Shown one piece after another: positions 13,227 to 15,087 of a DNA stretch of 15,087 nucleotides. Numbering within the stretch: the stretch's first letter is position 1; each line of letters begins with the position of its first letter. The notes beneath the pieces are model-generated. The model was not told where the DNA came from. It saw nothing but the letters and a program-made list of their open reading frames with translations, and made no database searches. This stretch comes from Trueperaceae bacterium. GTDB lineage: Bacteria > Deinococcota > Deinococci > Deinococcales > Trueperaceae. The position numbers and the translations under genes were made by a program. The DNA lies in contig SLSM01000050.1 of NCBI GenBank assembly GCA_007130445.1, positions 1 through 15,087 on the forward strand, in the 5' to 3' direction.

Positions 13227-14339
13227 ATGCGCATCGAACAGATCGAGCTCCGCGAGGTCGCCATGCGACTGCGTTTCCGCTTCGAGACCAGCTTCGGCGT
13301 CGAGCAGGACCGGCGGATCGTGTTGATCACCGTCCGTGGCGATGGGGGAGAGGGCATCGCCGAGTGCGTCGCCGGTGAGTTCCCGGGCTACGCCTACGAG
13401 ACGCGCGACACCGCTTGGGGCGTCATCAAGGACTTCGTTGCCCCCGTGGTGATGGGGCGCGACTATGCCACGCCGCATCAGCTCCTCCACGACCTGCGTT
13501 TCGTTCGTGGGCACAACATGGCGGTCGCGGCGGTCGAGATGGCGCTGTGGGACCTCCACGCCAAGTCGCTCGGCGTACCGCTCTGGCACCTGCTGGGCGG
13601 CGTCCGCACCGAGGTCCCGGTCGGGGTCTCGATCGGCATCCAGCCGAGCGCCGAGGCGACGGTCGAGGAGGCACGAACGCACCTCGCGCAGGGCTACCGG
13701 CGGGTGAAGCTCAAGATCAAGCCGGGTTGGGACGTCGTCCCGGTGCGCGCGGTGCGTGAGGCGTTCCCCGACGCCGACGTCACGGTCGACGCCAACAGTG
13801 CCTACCGTCTGGTGGACGCACCGATCCTGCGTCAGCTCGACGCCTTCGACCTGGCGTACGTCGAACAACCGCTCGCGCACGACGATCTGGTCGACCACGC
13901 CGCCCTGCAGGCGCAGCTGAGCACGTCGATCTGCCTGGACGAGTCGATCCACAGCGCCGAGGACGCCCGAAAGGGGCTCCAGATCGGCGCCGGTCGGGTC
14001 ATCAACGTGAAGGTCGGGCGCGTGCGCGGCTACGTCGCGGCGCGGCGGCTGCACGACGTCGCCGTGGCGTTCGGTGCGCCGGTGTGGTGCGGCGGCATGC
14101 TCGAATCGGGCGTCGGACGAGCCCACAACCTGCACGTCTCGACGCTGGAGGGCTTCGTGTTGCCCGGCGATACGAGCAGCGCGAGCCGCTACTGGGACGA
14201 GGACATCGTCGAGCCGCTGCTCGACGCGGTCGACGGCGTCCAGCGGGTGCCCGAGGGCCCCGGCATCGGGGTGACGCTCAAGCACGACCTGGTGGAGCGG
14301 CTGACGCGGCGCGTCGAGGTGCTGTCCGCGTCCGTCTGA
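13227..14339 (+). CDS. N-succinylamino acid racemase / o-succinylbenzoate synthase (enolase superfamily)
   Basis: A 370-residue protein; ATG 13227 begins the usual M-x-I-x-x-I-E opening. The capping domain has RFRFETSFG (16-24) and the barrel has the muconate-lactonising subgroup residues: K163 and K165 in KLKIKPGWD, metal ligands D188 (VDANSAY), E213 (YVEQP) and D238 (CLDES), and base K262 (INVKVGRV). The segments GVSIGIQ, YRRVKLKIKPGWDV, FGAPVWCGGMLESG and LPGDTSSASRYW match the Deinococcus N-acylamino acid racemase as I remember it. Enzymes of this group racemise N-succinylamino acids, make o-succinylbenzoate for menaquinone, or both; sequence alone does not separate these. No other menaquinone gene is nearby. 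No SD precedes the ATG; CATAGT (13214-13219) ends 7 nt upstream and could be a leaderless -10. Confidence 0.93.
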   Translation: MRIEQIELREVAMRLRFRFETSFGVEQDRRIVLITVRGDGGEGIAECVAGEFPGYAYETRDTAWGVIKDFVAPVVMGRDYATPHQLLHDLRFVRGHNMAVAAVEMALWDLHAKSLGVPLWHLLGGVRTEVPVGVSIGIQPSAEATVEEARTHLAQGYRRVKLKIKPGWDVVPVRAVREAFPDADVTVDANSAYRLVDAPILRQLDAFDLAYVEQPLAHDDLVDHAALQAQLSTSICLDESIHSAEDARKGLQIGAGRVINVKVGRVRGYVAARRLHDVAVAFGAPVWCGGMLESGVGRAHNLHVSTLEGFVLPGDTSSASRYWDEDIVEPLLDAVDGVQRVPEGPGIGVTLKHDLVERLTRRVEVLSASV

Positions 14340-14360
14340 ATCGACCCACCCCAGCGGGGG

Positions 14361-14382
14361 GAGCGCCGCCGCGTGGGCGCTC
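14361..14382 (+). terminator. Candidate hairpin after the racemase gene
   Basis: GAGCGCC (14361-14367) pairs with GGCGCTC (14376-14382) around an 8-nt loop, 22 bp after the stop at 14339. A small CCCC-AGC-GGGG repeat precedes it. No T-run follows. The position between the racemase gene and the Rrf2 promoter suits a terminator. Confidence 0.4.
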
Positions 14383-14449
14383 GTGAATGTTGGCACGATT
14401 CGTGTCCAGGTCGGTACACCTGCCGTGCGGCGAGGCGGGACATTCGGGG

Positions 14450-14479
14450 TTGACACGTCTCATTCCAGCTTCATAGACT
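14450..14479 (+). promoter_or_regulatory. Promoter of the Rrf2-family regulator with a CATAGAC direct repeat
   Basis: A perfect TTGACA (14450-14455) lies 18 nt before TAGACT (14474-14479). The -10 is inside the first of two direct repeats CATAGAC (14472-14478 and 14484-14490, 12 bp apart), followed by GATATC and CCGC-TTTA-GCGG (14510-14521). Rrf2 proteins commonly repress their own gene, so this cluster is the likely autoregulatory site. It does not match the IscR or NsrR consensus as I know them. Confidence 0.55.
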
Positions 14480-14557
14480 TGGCCATAGACGACAAGGATA
14501 TCTAGAACTCCGCTTTAGCGGCGGTCGGGATGCCGGGTCGACAAGGAGGCCAAGAGG

Positions 14558-14980
14558 ATGACGCAGTCCACTGGGTACGCGATCACGGCGCTCGGCCACG
14601 TCGCGTCTTCGGGTGGGAAAGCGCTGTTCATCAAGGACATCGCGGAGGCGACGGGCCTCCCGCACCCCTACCTCGCCAAGATCATCCACACGCTCGCGCG
14701 TCGCGGTCTCGCCGTCACGCGGCGTGGTGTGGGCGGGGGGGTGGCGTTGGCGCGTGAACCGGGCGACATCACCCTCTACGACATCGCCTACGCGCTCGAC
14801 GACCCACTCTTGCAGGAGCGCTGCATGCTCGGGACGGTCGAGTGCAGCGACGAACGCGCGTGTCCGGCGCACGCCTTCTGGTCACAGCACCGCAAGGAGC
14901 AGATCGACTTCTTGCGCACGAGCACCTTGGCCGATGTCGCCGCTTTCGAGCATCGTCAACGCGAGAGGAACGCGTCGTGA
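14558..14980 (+). CDS. Rrf2-family Fe-S cluster transcriptional regulator
   Basis: A 140-residue protein; AAGGAGG (14543-14549) is 8 nt before the ATG. The winged helix begins YAITALGHVAS, with FIKDIAEATGLPHPYLAKIIHTLARRGLA (24-52) as helix-turn-helix and recognition helix, and RRGVGGGVALAR (55-66) as wing. Then comes a Cys cluster C89-x6-C96-x5-C102 with H105 in CMLGTVECSDERACPAH, which in this family holds a [2Fe-2S] or [4Fe-4S] cluster. The ending FWSQHRKEQIDFLRTSTLAD is the usual dimer helix. It should sense nitric oxide, iron-sulfur status or redox state, and probably controls the genes downstream of it, which are outside the window. It carries its own strong promoter. Confidence 0.92.
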   Translation: MTQSTGYAITALGHVASSGGKALFIKDIAEATGLPHPYLAKIIHTLARRGLAVTRRGVGGGVALAREPGDITLYDIAYALDDPLLQERCMLGTVECSDERACPAHAFWSQHRKEQIDFLRTSTLADVAAFEHRQRERNAS

Positions 14981-15059
14981 CCGCTGTCGCGACGATGGGG
15001 GAGGTGAGGCCGCCACGATTGCTGACAAGAACATCAGGAAGTCAGGAGCGCAGTCCTCC

Positions 15060-15087
15060 ATGAGCGCCCCGCCCCCCCCTCGCCCCG
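15060..15087 (+). CDS. Possible start of a downstream gene, cut by the window edge
   Basis: ATG 15060 opens a frame reading M-S-A-P-P-P-P-R-P to the window edge, with CAGGAG (15043-15048) about 11 nt upstream. It lies 79 bp after the Rrf2 stop on the same strand. Only nine codons are visible, so this is tentative. A GTG at 14977 overlapping the Rrf2 stop gives only 28 residues and is less likely. Confidence 0.3.

Noticed and set aside
13137..14456. A 439-codon minus-strand extension of the DNA polymerase IV frame, antisense to the racemase gene
   Set aside because: Its residues are Arg/Asp/His-rich with no domain pattern, while the plus strand carries complete enolase-superfamily motifs and the polymerase begins with its normal N-terminus at 13136.
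14977..15063. A 28-codon gene starting at GTG overlapping the Rrf2 stop
   Set aside because: It is very short with no recognisable pattern and ends at the ATG that may start the next gene. I could not support it.

Overview
This is a GC-rich bacterial window with tightly packed genes. It contains no rRNA, tRNA, CRISPR array or recognisable mobile element. The best guess at origin is a Deinococcota (Truepera/Deinococcus-like) bacterium. The enolase-superfamily protein at 13227-14339 closely resembles, from memory, the Deinococcus N-acylamino acid racemase. Several genes also lack a Shine-Dalgarno (SD) sequence and instead carry a TANNNT -10 box 6-8 nt before the start codon, the leaderless arrangement known in Deinococcus. 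The sugar-binding protein has a plain signal peptidase I signal rather than a lipobox. The taxonomic call is inference.

Layout. (1) 1-1171, plus strand: the tail of a membrane protein, a four-helix membrane protein that looks like its tandem paralogue, and a secreted DOMON-domain protein with candidate haem ligands. The block ends at a perfect 16-bp hairpin (1224-1259). (2) 1268-1750, minus: a YbaN/DUF454 inner-membrane protein with a well-formed leaderless promoter. (3) 1909-2945, plus: a DUF2249 protein and a YwiC-like membrane protein, a pair usually linked to anaerobic or nitrogen-oxide respiration, preceded by two unexplained palindromes. (4) 2969-8501, plus: a carbohydrate ABC transporter operon with a strong promoter, a leader of about 310 nt, a binding protein, an intercistronic hairpin, two atypical permeases and a glycosyltransferase. 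No ATPase gene is present. (5) 8500-12035: DUF302 protein, renalase-like FAD oxidoreductase (minus), Lgt-like/thioredoxin fusion, small two-helix membrane protein (minus) and beta-carbonic anhydrase (minus). (6) 12066-14339: DNA polymerase IV (minus) divergent from the racemase / o-succinylbenzoate synthase homologue (plus). (7) 14450-15087: an Rrf2-family Fe-S type regulator with its promoter, then possibly the start of another gene.

Two signals stand out. First, a 19-bp palindrome, (G/C)(A/G)TACCC-N5-GGGTATC, with invariant spacing, overlaps the -10 box of three separate transcription units: DUF302, the thioredoxin fusion (shared divergent region with the FAD oxidoreductase) and carbonic anhydrase. 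This points to a local regulon under an off-window repressor, perhaps of the CsoR/CstR type. Second, the ABC permeases are unusual. The MalF-like subunit carries a DUF11-like beta domain in its first external loop, and the MalG-like subunit has about 145 extra N-terminal residues with about four helices. Together with a co-transcribed glycosyltransferase, this suggests a non-canonical system for taking up and modifying a sugar or compatible solute.
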